The notes under the pieces are model-generated. The model had not been told where the DNA came from. It made no database searches and was given only the letters and a program-made list of their open reading frames with translations. From contig CAZDWZ010000018.1 in assembly GCA_964509425.1 (NCBI GenBank), positions 1-64,000 of the forward strand: DNA of 64,000 bases, given 5' to 3'. Made by a program: the position numbers and the translations under genes. The stretch is from CAZDWZ01 sp964509425. GTDB lineage: Bacteria > Bdellovibrionota_C > UBA2361 > SZUA-149 > CAZDWZ01. This document shows, in pieces, positions 8,270-16,931 of this stretch (positions within the stretch are counted from its first letter, which is position 1; every line of letters starts with the position of its first letter).

Positions 8270-8587
8270 GATCGGGCTCCGAAGGGGGTGGGGAAAGAAA
8301 ACTAGTAACAGTCTCGTTCACGAGTTGAGGGCGACGAACTTTCGCCCGCGATCGGGAACGACATTTGACTCACACATACTGTGTTGTGAAGGGGCATGGC
8401 CACGCAGGCAGGTTTCGCAGCCTAGCGCATCTTGCCGAGGCAATTCAATACGGAGGCGCGCGACCGCGGGGAAGTGGAGCGCCGATTGTATTCCGGCCTG
8501 GAGCGTAACTTGTTGAAGAACCTCGGGTTAGCTCGGGCGAGATCACGCATCCAGATCACACGTCCCGCGCCTCACGATTACGTCACC
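8270..8587. other. Intergenic region upstream of module B
   Basis: About 320 bases between module B (start) and the end of the next minus-strand gene. It holds the module B leader; CTCGT-TC-ACGAG at 8313-8324 is a weak hairpin. An open plus-strand frame here has no recognisable product. Confidence 0.3.
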
Positions 8588-10021
8588 TTACTCAGCCTTC
8601 CGTCTGGTGAATGCCTTCTCATACGTCGCGGCAGACCCCCTATATATTTCGAATGGAGCATGAGGTGCGCGCATACGGACCTTGAGCACCGATGGCAGAC
8701 TCGGCCATGTCTCGCTCGTCTCACCCTTCACCGGAAAGCCCTCCGAGAAATCGGCCCCCACGGCTGTTGCCCAGCCGGTGACACGTTCTGTACGACCTAC
8801 TTTCAATCTCTTCTCGATGAGCTCGAAAGGACCCGTTTTCATCCCTCGTTCGGAATGCACGGTCAGAAAAACCTCACTTACAGTCAGAGCAAGTTTGAGA
8901 TTCACCACGAAGTCTGAACCAATCCGATTCTCTCCGGTGAGTTCTTTCTGATGATAGCCCGTTTCCGTTCGAACAGTCCGACTTGGTTCCAAACAGTCGT
9001 CGCCGATGAAGATTCGCTCCGTCATTGCCACGCTTGATTCCGAGAACTCCAGGTCGACCTGGTAGGATTGTCTGAGATAGTTTCTGCAAGGCGACGACCA
9101 GCTTCCATGCAGATCCGACATATTGAGTGATGAGAAGACTTCCTGGTGTGGCTTAATTTTAACAGGCGAGGAAGCTCCATTACATGCAAGACCGCGGAAT
9201 CCGAAAGCACCGCTCTCAATGGTCCTCGAATTTCCGCTCAGATCAAATACTCGAATTTCCCCGCGAGCGGTCACGGTGACAAACACCTTCCCCGGCAGCA
9301 CATCAAGACCCTCAATTCTGTCCATAGATCCATCCAAACGAAAGACCTGAGGGTTCACCGGATGGTTCATATCACTTACCATGGTGAGAGCACGGCCCGA
9401 CCCGCTCGAATACATGGCGCGACCGTCGACGGCAAACGACTCTCCTATGGGCTCGATCGAATCAAATTCCCCGGGGGCACTTTGAAAGTTCCGCCGTACA
9501 TCCAACTGCATACCCCGCGGCGACCTCCGAACAACAAAAAGCGTCGGACCTAAATTCTTTACGCCAAGACAGTCTGACCCATATTCAATGCTCCCGTCTC
9601 TCAGGTCCAGCCGTGCGAGCTTGCCCTTTATGGTGCTGTATTTCTCGTAGACACAAAAATAGACCTTTCCGAGATTCCAACCCAGACTGCGGGAGGTCGA
9701 TCCCAGAAATTCTCTCGGGAGGTCGTAAGGACTGTAGCAAGTGCGGCCGCTATCGAGTCCCACCACCACGATCTTCGGCGCAGGATTGAACTTGCCGTCA
9801 TACGCGATTCCGATGCACTGCCCTGATTCAGACCGAAGACTTTCGCAGCCACTAACTTCGACAAGTCTCGGTGGAATCACACCTTCGGCTTCGGTAGTTG
9901 GTAGTCTCCCGGGAGGGAAGAGCGTCGCAAACAAGAGACCTGCAATCACGAATTCAAAAGTCGCACTTCGGTGATTTTTGTGGGCAAGCTTTTTGCTTCT
10001 CCGATCTTCGCCATAATTCAT
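8588..10021 (-). CDS. Large secreted or membrane-anchored protein, two beta-rich domains
   Basis: A 477-residue protein. ATG at 10021 has GGAG 7 nt upstream. The N-terminus is basic (NYGEDRRSKKLAHKNHRS) before a hydrophobic segment FVIAGLLFATLFPPG, so it is either exported with a long signal or anchored by it. Residues about 55-290 show repeated beta-strand patterns with GLD, DGS and VFDLSG turns (KIVVVGLDSGRTCY, ARLDLRDGSIEYG, IRVFDLSGNSRTI), like a beta-propeller. The final 180 residues begin LHGSWSSPCRNYLRQSYQVDL and resemble a lipocalin-like barrel with paired cysteines. No catalytic motif is visible. It stands alone. Family not recognised. Confidence 0.72.
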   Translation of the reverse strand: MNYGEDRRSKKLAHKNHRSATFEFVIAGLLFATLFPPGRLPTTEAEGVIPPRLVEVSGCESLRSESGQCIGIAYDGKFNPAPKIVVVGLDSGRTCYSPYDLPREFLGSTSRSLGWNLGKVYFCVYEKYSTIKGKLARLDLRDGSIEYGSDCLGVKNLGPTLFVVRRSPRGMQLDVRRNFQSAPGEFDSIEPIGESFAVDGRAMYSSGSGRALTMVSDMNHPVNPQVFRLDGSMDRIEGLDVLPGKVFVTVTARGEIRVFDLSGNSRTIESGAFGFRGLACNGASSPVKIKPHQEVFSSLNMSDLHGSWSSPCRNYLRQSYQVDLEFSESSVAMTERIFIGDDCLEPSRTVRTETGYHQKELTGENRIGSDFVVNLKLALTVSEVFLTVHSERGMKTGPFELIEKRLKVGRTERVTGWATAVGADFSEGFPVKGETSETWPSLPSVLKVRMRAPHAPFEIYRGSAATYEKAFTRRKAE

Positions 10022-10205
10022 GGAGACTCTCCAGATTAAGCTGCTCAATAGCAGCGTCGCTTCTTCAGGAGTTATGAGCTTGCAAACAGAGTCGCCTCGG
10101 CTTCAAGTCGGGGTGCTCTCTGGGAATCGCAAAAGTTTTGAAAAGGTGAGAATTGTGACTCTCCTCTGTCTCAGCGCATGAGGCTCTCGTGAAACTTTCG
10201 AGACC

Positions 10206-10310
10206 CGGGTCAGGTATTCTCGGGGCGTCCGATATTCAGTTCCCAACGTATCAGCGTGCGACTCGATCTCTAGCAATCGCTTTGCTCCGCTATAAGTTTC
10301 CAGTGATTGG
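10206..10310. repeat. Dispersed intergenic repeat, copy 1
   Basis: About 105 bases closely similar to 11934-12040 in the same orientation. Shared blocks include CGTCCGATATTCA, TCTCAGCATGCGACTC-type sequence, ATCTCTAG and TTTCCAGTGATT. Neither copy is coding. Shorter related pieces centred on TTTCCACCGATTCGGCGA occur near 46756, 51297 and 60028. The remaining parts of 10022-10672 hold only the module C leader. Confidence 0.7.
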
Positions 10311-10613
10311 GCGCAACAGAGAAAGCGACGAAAAGTAGAATCGTGTTTCGGACGCCTTCAATCGCGAACACTCGTCGTTTAACGCCGCGATGCTCACAAA
10401 AAGAAACTCTTGTACTATTGGCAGCTTACAAAAGAAGAAAGCATTTAGCGGGCCGGAGCATTTTACTCGACTACCGAACAAGTTTATAGTCCGTAGTCGT
10501 TCTTCTGGCTGTTCGCAAAAAAAAGACCTTTCCCAAATTGTAGATGTCGTTCCACGAGAAAGATGAACTCTCATCCGTGAGGTCGCGAGCTCATGCTTCT
10601 TGTCTGACGGTGG

Positions 10614-10653
10614 GTTTTTACTTGGCCGTTTCCGTTTTGTGACGGCCAAAAAC
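10614..10653. promoter_or_regulatory. 5' leader hairpin of module C
   Basis: GTTTTT / AAAAAC and GGCCGT / ACGGCC pair around a 12-nt loop with a 4-nt one-sided bulge. It ends 8 nt before the GGGAG ribosome site of module C, so it would fold directly next to the ribosome-binding site in the mRNA. Confidence 0.5.
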
Positions 10654-10672
10654 TGGTTCTTGGGAGCAAGAG

Positions 10673-11170
10673 ATGGATCGGACCTATGGACGGACGCATG
10701 CCAGTGACATCGGGCTTCTCGTGATCGAGAGGCGGATGGACTTCGAGGAGTGGATCCAATCCGGAAAGAAGACTGCAGGTCCGTACGTGCTGAAGGAACG
10801 GAAGGTCCTTCTGGAACAGGGCGGCGGCTGGAGGGGCTTCGAGGGGTACTGCGCTTACGCAAAGTTCTGGATGTTCGGGAATCTGGAAAGCGCATACAAC
10901 CTCGCGTCTGTTGTTCTCACTGAGGCGGAGTTCGCGCTGAAGCGGTGGAAGCTGATCCGCGGATCGGTCAGCTTCTACGAACGGATGCCGGACCGCCTCT
11001 TCGGACGCGCAGGGCCTTATGGAGGAACCTTCTTGGGGCCTGAGGGCCGCCAGAGCTTCGCCAACGAGTACACGAAGGGCGACACTCAGAAGGCGATGGA
11101 GATCGCTTACGCAGTTCTCACTTCGAGCGCGTTTCGCCGCCTTAGGTGGGGGAAATACTCTCGCAGCTAG
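10673..11170 (+). CDS. Hypothetical protein (module C)
   Basis: A 165-residue soluble protein of unknown family. ATG at 10673 follows GGGAG with 6-nt spacing. The sequence has no signal peptide. It is rich in aromatic residues and Gly (GGGWRGFEGYCAYAKFWMFG, MPDRLFGRAGPYGG) and holds two parallel elements, YNLASVVLTEAEFALKRWKL and MEIAYAVLTSSAFRRLRWGK, which look like an internal duplication of an AxxVLTxxxFxxxRW motif. It is bracketed by hairpins on both sides and faces module D convergently. Codons favour C/G endings. The N-terminal part (VIERRMDFEEWIQSG) looks helical. Function unknown. Confidence 0.72.
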   Translation: MDRTYGRTHASDIGLLVIERRMDFEEWIQSGKKTAGPYVLKERKVLLEQGGGWRGFEGYCAYAKFWMFGNLESAYNLASVVLTEAEFALKRWKLIRGSVSFYERMPDRLFGRAGPYGGTFLGPEGRQSFANEYTKGDTQKAMEIAYAVLTSSAFRRLRWGKYSRS

Positions 11171-11198
11171 CGGATGTGAACGGCTAACGATGAGGTGT

Positions 11199-11219
11199 AA
11201 CGAGGGAAACCCCCTCGTT
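11199..11219 (+). terminator. First hairpin after module C
   Basis: Perfect 8-bp stem AACGAGGG / CCCTCGTT, 5-nt loop, 29 nt past the stop codon. No U-tract follows. Confidence 0.5.
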
Positions 11220-11275
11220 GGGAAAGGAGATCGGGCAAGAAGCTGCTTGAGAAGACTCGTCCCGCTGAGAAAAGA

Positions 11276-11319
11276 CTGACGGGGGCGACCTGAAGAGAAC
11301 CTCTCTCAGGTACCGTCAG
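11276..11319. terminator. Second, bulged hairpin after module C
   Basis: CTGACGG / CCGTCAG outer stem and ACCTGA / TCAGGT inner stem, with a 5-nt bulge on the left arm against a single base on the right. It lies between convergent modules C and D and could end transcription from both. Confidence 0.5.
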
Positions 11320-11337
11320 CCTCCTCGAACGAAGAGA

Positions 11338-11637
11338 CTATGAAAATCGTCTCTCCATTTTAAACCACTGCACACACAGGGCGAGTGTGTTCAGCAGATC
11401 GTTAGACAATGCGTTTTCGAGCAGCTCCCGGCGAACGGAACCCAGAAAGTCGAGATGGTTGGCAAACCACCGCGCCTCCCCGAGAACGTAACCGGCAAAG
11501 CCATGGAGCGACGCTGCGACGTCCTCTCCCTCAATGTAGCGATCCAGTAACTCCACCAAACGATCCGCGGACCGCTGGTTGAGCAGGAGAAACGCATTCT
11601 GAGCTAGGGTCGTCGCGAAGTGCAGCTGATAGTCCAT
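11338..11637 (-). CDS. Hypothetical protein (module D)
   Basis: A 99-residue all-helical, soluble protein with no recognised family. ATG at 11637 follows GAGGAG with 7-nt spacing; an upstream in-frame ATG would add five residues but loses this site. The sequence is a run of amphipathic helices: FATTLAQNAFLLLNQRSADR, LVELLDRYIEGEDVAASLHG, EARWFANHLDFLG and LNTLALCVQWFK. No catalytic or metal site is seen. It is convergent with module C and preceded by an elaborate hairpin 4 nt upstream of its ribosome site. It could be a small adaptor or antitoxin-like protein, but nothing in the sequence proves that. Confidence 0.65.
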   Translation of the reverse strand: MDYQLHFATTLAQNAFLLLNQRSADRLVELLDRYIEGEDVAASLHGFAGYVLGEARWFANHLDFLGSVRRELLENALSNDLLNTLALCVQWFKMERRFS

Positions 11638-11654
11638 GTGAGGACTCCTCATCT

Positions 11655-11705
11655 GGTCGAGACTCTGCGCCGCTGGGAAGTCCAGCAGTCAACAGAGCTC
11701 GATCC
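11655..11705. promoter_or_regulatory. Large bulged hairpin directly upstream of module D
   Basis: Four stacked stems: GG/CC, TCGAG/CTCGA, CTCTG/CAGAG and GCTGG/CCAGC, separated by bulges of 1, 4 and 6 nt and closed by a 5-nt loop. It ends 4 nt from the GAGGAG site of module D. The remainder of 11706-12146 holds repeat copy 2 and nothing else recognisable. Confidence 0.55.
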
Positions 11706-11933
11706 ATCACTTCGCTACGAGACGGAACCGAAAAACCCGGAGGGTCTACCTGAAGCCGTCGAGTCCTTTCTCAGCGGATACTTGATTATGAAATGAGGGA
11801 AAAAGGCGTTGTAAAAAAAGTGCTTTTTAAGACGGTAAATTCGTCATTCTGGGTGGAAAGCGATGAATTAATTCCTAAATACCAATCATCTCGAAGATTA
11901 CGAACGCTAAGGTCGTCCGACATTCCGCTCCCA

Positions 11934-12040
11934 GGTCAGGTAACCTCGGGACGTCCGATATTCATTTCCCAAGATCTCAGCATGCGACTCCATCTCTAGT
12001 AATCGGTTGCCTCCGCGATAAATTTCCAGTGATTCGGCGA
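11934..12040. repeat. Dispersed intergenic repeat, copy 2
   Basis: Partner of 10206-10310, roughly 80-85 percent identical by eye over about 105 bases with no reading frame conserved. Similarity fades but continues for some tens of bases to the right (TTTCGGA-GC). It lies in the space downstream of the alpha/beta hydrolase gene. Confidence 0.7.
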
Positions 12041-12146
12041 AAAGTGGAAAAGAGAATACAGAAATCACTTTTCGGAAGCTATGAGCGCTTAGACACCAGA
12101 GAATATTATCGTTTGCGTCTTATCGCTCCAAATCCTGAAGTTCTGC

Positions 12147-13292
12147 TCAACTATCCGGCTTTGGCCCTACATCACTCAGAGTAGACATGATTGGAGTTTC
12201 CGCCTCAAAAAACTTCGCTAACCTCCCTGCGTACTCCGGACAGCGAATCGCTTCAATGTGATCCGCATTCGACACCGACCAGCTTTGGATTTCGCCTCCA
12301 CCTGAAGCGAGGAAACGCTTTGTTTCCTCTAAGGGGAATATCGAGTCCGACTCACCAAAAATGACCATCACTCTCTTGGGGTCAAGCCGTGATAACTCCA
12401 TGTTCGCATCGAAACCTCCGAGGTCGACACCTGCCCACATCTTCGTCCAAAGACGGCCGGATTGCCACGCAATCTCATCAAGCGGACCAAAGACCCACAG
12501 GAATTTATTCTTCGCTGTCCGCTCGACGCTTATCAAGGGCGAGTCGAGCACGATTCGATCGAATTCATAATACTTCGCAGTTGCCCCGAGGAGGGCTGCG
12601 GCTCCGGCCGAGAAGCCGAGTCCTCCGATTTTTTTGCCGGGCAGCCGCTGCTTTAGCCAAATGCTCGCAGCATGAACTGCCTCGGACTCCCGAATTCCAA
12701 ATGTGAATAGCCGACCATCACTGTCCCCGTGTGCGGGAAGGTCAAAGATGGCCACCGGCAATCCGAGATCGTGCAACAGCTTCGCGGGGTAGAGAAAGTT
12801 TTGCTTATTCGCGTTTAGGCCGTGCACAAGCACTATCGCGAACTTCGCATCCGCATTCCCGGGAAGAAACCACCCGCGGAGCGTCTGGTCTCCTGATTCG
12901 AACTCAAATTCTTCGAATTTCAGACCGGCGATTGACGGATTTTGCGTCGCGCGAATTCGCTGGGGATGCAGTTGAATGAAACTGAGAAGTCCCGGGAAGA
13001 CAATGAAAACAACGAAGAAGACTCGAACGAAACCTGCTCCCGCAAGTCGCGGAAAAGTCCGAGGACCCGCTATCATCGAGAGGAAGCGGTTCAGCGCGAA
13101 ATACACGACATGGAACGCGGCCATAAGCGCAGCCAGTGAAAGGACGTCTTCGGCCAAATTGCGCGGCGGATAGCAGCCGTCAATCGCGCGAGCGATAAGT
13201 GCGCCGCGAGCGCCGAGCACCACGCTTAGTCCGACCAGGTAGAGAAGCCCCTTTCGAATAAAGCGACGTAAACGATCCTTTGTGAAATGCAT
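12147..13292 (-). CDS. Membrane-anchored alpha/beta hydrolase
   Basis: A 381-residue hydrolase. Three hydrophobic segments occupy the first 110 residues (LLYLVGLSVVLGA, LSLAALMAAFHVVYFAL, VFFVVFIVFPGLLSFIQL), then an alpha/beta-hydrolase domain follows. The oxyanion region is VLVHGLN (about 154-160), the nucleophile elbow is GFSAGA with Ser228, the acid is Asp316 in GESDSIFP and the base His345 in NADHIEA, so the triad is complete. The general type is the BAAT/dienelactone-like serine hydrolases anchored to the membrane with the catalytic domain outside or inside depending on topology. Substrate unknown (peptide, ester or lipid). ATG at 13292 lies right before the basic MHFTKDRLRR start. It stands alone. 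Confidence 0.85.
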   Translation of the reverse strand: MHFTKDRLRRFIRKGLLYLVGLSVVLGARGALIARAIDGCYPPRNLAEDVLSLAALMAAFHVVYFALNRFLSMIAGPRTFPRLAGAGFVRVFFVVFIVFPGLLSFIQLHPQRIRATQNPSIAGLKFEEFEFESGDQTLRGWFLPGNADAKFAIVLVHGLNANKQNFLYPAKLLHDLGLPVAIFDLPAHGDSDGRLFTFGIRESEAVHAASIWLKQRLPGKKIGGLGFSAGAAALLGATAKYYEFDRIVLDSPLISVERTAKNKFLWVFGPLDEIAWQSGRLWTKMWAGVDLGGFDANMELSRLDPKRVMVIFGESDSIFPLEETKRFLASGGGEIQSWSVSNADHIEAIRCPEYAGRLAKFFEAETPIMSTLSDVGPKPDS

Positions 13293-13646
13293 TCCTCCAA
13301 ATTATCACCGCGCAACTTCTACTTGAAGGAATAGACTTGTTGCATTGTTACGGCAGAGGAAATAGTGACCGCTCACCGCAGTTTCCGGGCAGGTTAAAAG
13401 TAATCACGTCCCGGCAAGTTTCGCTCGCAGTAGACTAGCCAGAACAGCGAATTCCAGCCGAAATCAGCACATTCAGCTTTGTATTAGCGACCAAAGGAAG
13501 AACATTACGTTGAAAAAACGGTTGGTTTGCGCCTCGTTTATTCCAGGCAAATATCCGTCCGATTTGTTTATCTTTCGTTTTACCTTCGCAACGTTTGCTC
13601 CAGATTCCATCCGCATAAAGTTCCTTGAGTCGTCCGGTTCCAAGGA
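13293..13646. other. Promoter region of the hydrolase and of paralog 1
   Basis: Divergent gap. Its right part (GCAACGTTTGCT near 13588 and CATAA about 25 nt later) resembles the corresponding upstream region of paralog 2 (GCAACGTTTACT near 17295), suggesting the duplicated unit included its promoter. Confidence 0.4.
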
Positions 13647-14240
13647 ATGAAGATGTTTATTGCACTGAAGATAAGTCGTTCCCGAGTTGCTCCCGCTAAT
13701 CTCGGCGCACTCGAATCGCCTGCATCTCCCCCATGCACCCTGGAGATGCCCCAGCCCGAGCCGAAACCAAAACCGTTCGACCCAAAGACGGCGGATATGG
13801 CTGCTTACAATGAACTCGGCCTCGAAGACGCAAGGGTCTGGGATAACGTGATGATTTCCACTATCCAGGTTGCACGGCAAACCGGCCTCGATGCATTCAT
13901 CAAGGACGTCGACGCCATCAGAACAATCGGACACGAGAGAGCAAAACAAGAATTCAAAAAAAGGCTACAGGACGCGTTCCCCAAAGTCGATTTCACCGAG
14001 GCGGTCAAAATCGGGATGACGAATGCCGACGGCAAATTCCTCCTGACGCTCGAGCAAGATGGGAAGTCCTATACGATCAAAAACCCCGAAGTCATCCGCG
14101 CAGCGGCGCTCTATACTTTCCTCCTTCGCGCCGACAGCACAGCAGCAAAGCCAGGTGCGCCAAAGGGATTTGCGCCGTCAGCGGTCGAGGCGTTGAGTCT
14201 TGGACTTCATCGGCGGAAGGTAATTGAGAGTGCCAAGTAA
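13647..14240 (+). CDS. Paralogous family protein, copy 1
   Basis: A 197-residue soluble protein. From residue about 40 it aligns without large gaps to the protein at 17360-17947: both have KxFDPKTAD, then W-DN-M-TxQVARQTGLDAFIK, a central AFPxVDFT, LTxEQxGKSYTxK and a C-terminal PKGFAPSAVEALxLxLHxRK. The N-terminal 38 residues differ and are Pro-rich. No signal peptide, membrane helix or known domain is seen. The absolutely shared blocks suggest a conserved but undescribed cytosolic family. ATG at 13647 is accepted with a weak AAGGA-like site. A third copy survives as a remnant at 61259-61300. Function unknown. Confidence 0.75.
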   Translation: MKMFIALKISRSRVAPANLGALESPASPPCTLEMPQPEPKPKPFDPKTADMAAYNELGLEDARVWDNVMISTIQVARQTGLDAFIKDVDAIRTIGHERAKQEFKKRLQDAFPKVDFTEAVKIGMTNADGKFLLTLEQDGKSYTIKNPEVIRAAALYTFLLRADSTAAKPGAPKGFAPSAVEALSLGLHRRKVIESAK

Positions 14241-14323
14241 CTCTCAGTATCGCGCTCAGCCTGCTCCATCTGCTTCATGAAAATGCTTTAGGAGCGAAGC
14301 GAGGGACACCTTTACGCGCCGGA

Positions 14324-14384
14324 GCTAAGCTTCCCCAAAGGATGGCCGATTGGCGCCAGGGGCCGTGCTTTGGGGAAGCTTAGC
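14324..14384. repeat. 17-bp perfect inverted repeat inside a larger nested palindrome
   Basis: Arms GCTAAGCTTCCCCAAAG and its exact reverse complement flank a 27-nt G+C-rich spacer. Outside them CACCT / AGGTG and CGAAGCG / CGCTTCG also pair, so the whole structure spans about 14295-14399. It lies between two plus-strand genes, and may be a terminator for paralog 1, a cruciform, or a short miniature element. No target duplication was seen. Confidence 0.6.
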
Positions 14385-14500
14385 GGAGGTGCGCTTCGAC
14401 ACCCGACATTGCGTCCCCTTCAGCAAAATCAATTTCAAAAAGATCAGTGTCGCAACATCCCTTCCCTGCCGATATAAAGGATACCCAAAGGATAGACCTC

Positions 14501-16126
14501 GTGAACAACCTTTCAGCCTCCACATTAGATCTCCTCAAGGACTTCTCGACCGAGTTTCAATCGCGGTTCCGACGATCCGTCTTCGGTTCCAAAAGAGCGA
14601 TTGAGCTCCTCGACAGAATCGCTGATTCCCGAGAGCCGGGCGCTATCATACACCTCGCGCCATTCGTAATTCAGAATGACCGACGACTCGCACTCGAAAT
14701 ATCCCGAACGATCCAAACACTGCTGTCGTGTCTTAAACCCGCCGAAATGGTAATCCTCGATTTCCAAATGCGGTCTCACTCCCATTCCTTCGTGCGGTGG
14801 AAGCTTGAGGTGTCCGAAGTTGATGCGTTCGAAGAGCTGGAAGGTCTCGCCTGGGTTCCACTCGTCATCGCGTCGATGTATCGAGATGGCTTCGTTCGAG
14901 AACGAGCCGTTAAGCTTCTCGCCCAGCACATAAGTTCAGAAACTCTGCCATTCGTAATCATTCGAACGAACGACTGGGTGGAGAACGTTCGCGTGCAGGC
15001 GGTTCGGAATCTCAAATCGATCTTGAAACCAGAGTTTGCCGGGCTCATAATCAAGAATCTTTACCTCCTCTCTCGACTGGAGACCTCGCGCGCCCGAGAT
15101 CGAGATGGGATCCTTCTCGAAGCACTCCGCGTCCTCCACGATCCAGCTTCGCGTGCCGACGTGTTTTCCGCGCTCGAATCCTCCGACCGGATTGTGCAGA
15201 GAATATGTTATCGGGTTGCACTCTCCCCAAGCGCTAACGACGCGATCCCACCGTTGGAGCGAGGACTTCGCGCGTCCGACCTCATCGTGAGACTCGATTG
15301 CGTGTCACGGCTCTCTGAGATGGAGCAAAATGAAGATTTTCGACGGTTCGTCCGTTTGGCTCTCGCAGACCGTCATATGCTTATCCGGCAACGGGCGTTG
15401 TCTCTGCTCGTCGAGCTGCCGTATGCGGAAGCTCGTGATTCGATTTACTTGGCCCTCTCGGACCGGAGCCTGGCAATTCGTCAAACCGCTCGGGCGCTCG
15501 TCATCCGAATCGAGAAAGTGGAGAGCCCAAGCTATTTTGCGGAGTACTATCGATCACTTCTCTCTCAAGAAATATCGAGAACGACGGCAAACGTTGTTTT
15601 GGGACTCGGCGAGACCGGTTCAACGAATGATGCCGAAATCGTCGTCCCCTATCTCGCGCATCCCCGTGCGGAAGTGAGAAAGGCGGCGATTCGGACGCTC
15701 GCAAAGCTCTCCGGCAAAGCATTCGTTTCGCGTTTTTTCGAGATCCTCACAAACGACACGCAGAGTGTATCAAGAGCGGCAACGAAAGCGATCCTGTGTT
15801 TCGACGTGGCCCCGCACAACGAGACAATTTGGCGGCTCTTTGTTGAAAGTACAAATACACACATAAAGATCAATCTTCTGCTTCTCATGAAGCAGCTTCC
15901 AAAATGGAAAGCGCTTCACCGGCTGCTCCTCGCACTCTCCGATGAGAACACAGTAGTTCGCGATCAAGCTCGCGAATACACCGCGAATTGGCTCCGAGAC
16001 TTCAATCGTGGGAATACGAATGCCGATCCTGAGACGCTTGCTGCGGTGCGAGAAGCCTTCAATTCCGTGAAGGAGAAAGTCGACCCCACTCTTGCAAGGC
16101 AACTTGAGTTCTTCTGTCGTGGTTAG
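14501..16126 (+). CDS. HEAT-repeat protein
   Basis: A 541-residue cytosolic alpha-solenoid. The body is made of about ten repeating helix pairs of the HEAT/PBS-lyase type, visible as D-x-x-V/I-R-x-x-A-x-x-A/L steps: VRERAVKLLAQHIS, VRVQAVRNLKSI, LIVRLDCVSRLSEM, MLIRQRALSLLVELP, LAIRQTARALVIR, AEVRKAAIRTLAKLSG, VSRAATKAILCF and VVRDQAREYTANWL. The family mediates protein binding; no catalytic site is seen. I chose GTG at 14501 because AAAGGATA lies 8 nt upstream; a GTG at 14447 would add 18 residues. The protein resembles HEAT scaffolds of bacterial envelope or signalling complexes, but no partner gene is linked. Confidence 0.8.
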   Translation: MNNLSASTLDLLKDFSTEFQSRFRRSVFGSKRAIELLDRIADSREPGAIIHLAPFVIQNDRRLALEISRTIQTLLSCLKPAEMVILDFQMRSHSHSFVRWKLEVSEVDAFEELEGLAWVPLVIASMYRDGFVRERAVKLLAQHISSETLPFVIIRTNDWVENVRVQAVRNLKSILKPEFAGLIIKNLYLLSRLETSRARDRDGILLEALRVLHDPASRADVFSALESSDRIVQRICYRVALSPSANDAIPPLERGLRASDLIVRLDCVSRLSEMEQNEDFRRFVRLALADRHMLIRQRALSLLVELPYAEARDSIYLALSDRSLAIRQTARALVIRIEKVESPSYFAEYYRSLLSQEISRTTANVVLGLGETGSTNDAEIVVPYLAHPRAEVRKAAIRTLAKLSGKAFVSRFFEILTNDTQSVSRAATKAILCFDVAPHNETIWRLFVESTNTHIKINLLLLMKQLPKWKALHRLLLALSDENTVVRDQAREYTANWLRDFNRGNTNADPETLAAVREAFNSVKEKVDPTLARQLEFFCRG

Positions 16127-16202
16127 ACAGATTTGGGGAAACAGCTCGCCGTCGCCTCGAAGATTCGCGTTCTCCGGTTCTGGCGGCTCCCCAGCTTGAG
16201 CG

Positions 16203-16232
16203 GGACGAACGCTCTAAACCTCCATTTCGTCC
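16203..16232. terminator. Hairpin downstream of module E
   Basis: GGACGAA-N16-TTCGTCC, about 15 nt beyond the stop codon of the minus-strand module E gene, without a U-tract. Situated between convergent genes. Confidence 0.4.
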
Positions 16233-16246
16233 TGACCTCGTTGCAT

Positions 16247-16810
16247 TCACGCCCCTCGTAGCACCTCGTTTGAGAAGCGGATCGCGTTTGCGGTCTCGAT
16301 GGCGACTTCCCTCGAGATAACCGCAGCGCAGTTCGCGACGACATCCGCGACGAAGGTCGCGATGGTGTCGAGGCGGTTGTAGGTGTCCCGCTGGAACAGC
16401 AGAGCGGGCAGCTCGTTCGGCCGGTGCATGAACCAATCAAGGATGATCCGGGCCTCCGTCACGACATTGTCGAAGGGATAGATCCCCGCGCGGAACTGCC
16501 GGTCGATCTGTCCGCAGATGTTCAGAACCTGCACCGGGTAGATCGCCCGGACGCAATCTGTTACCGCGGCACGATCCGCAGCATCCCCCGCCCACAACAG
16601 CCGGCCGGCCCAGACGAGATCGAGCGTTCGAAACGCACGAGTGACCATCTGGCCCAGAACTCGATCCAGCCGGTCAATGATGTCCGGAGACGTACCGCCG
16701 CTCAGAATCTCTCCGCGGCGGCGAGCGAGCCGGATACCCATCTCGTTAGACGGGACTGCCGCGAAGTACGCAACTGCAAACAGAGACACCTCATCAGGTT
16801 CGTTAGGCAT
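16247..16810 (-). CDS. Hypothetical protein (module E)
   Basis: A 187-residue soluble, helix-rich protein with no recognised family. ATG at 16810 follows GGAGGG with 7-nt spacing, which excludes the longer in-frame extension. The sequence is neutral to acidic with amphipathic helices (VLGQMVTRAFRTLDLVWAGR, DAADRAAVTDCVRAIYPV, YNRLDTIATFVADVVANCAA). There are scattered cysteines but no metal-site spacing. The codon pattern (C/G endings) and the flanking hairpins match the other modules. A distant likeness in style to module K (helical, Arg-rich) is noted but no alignable motif was found. Function unknown. Confidence 0.72.
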   Translation of the reverse strand: MPNEPDEVSLFAVAYFAAVPSNEMGIRLARRRGEILSGGTSPDIIDRLDRVLGQMVTRAFRTLDLVWAGRLLWAGDAADRAAVTDCVRAIYPVQVLNICGQIDRQFRAGIYPFDNVVTEARIILDWFMHRPNELPALLFQRDTYNRLDTIATFVADVVANCAAVISREVAIETANAIRFSNEVLRGA

Positions 16811-16897
16811 GATTTGCCCTCCATAAGACGACGTCGGGTCGTTTAGTCCGCTTGAAGAGAAGCTCGGGCGAGCTCCCTTAGAAATCCTCACGCGTTC

Positions 16898-16931
16898 GCA
16901 CCCACTGGAGATAAAGCTCTCCGGTAGGTGC
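16898..16931. promoter_or_regulatory. Long hairpin upstream of module E
   Basis: GCACCCAC / GTAGGTGC (one wobble) continuing after a single T-G mismatch into GGAGA / TCTCC, with a 6-nt loop. A second palindrome AGCTCG-GG-CGAGCT is at 16861-16874. Both lie upstream of the module E ribosome site. The rest of 16811-17359 holds the leader of paralog 2 and nothing else recognised. Confidence 0.5.

Noticed and set aside
7305..8321. A 338-codon frame overlapping the module B gene on the same strand
   Set aside because: It is Arg/Pro/Ala-rich with no domain, and is explained by the high G+C of the true permease frame.
13473..13949. A 158-codon minus-strand frame over paralog 1
   Set aside because: The plus strand carries blocks conserved with the paralog at 17360, so the minus frame is a shadow.
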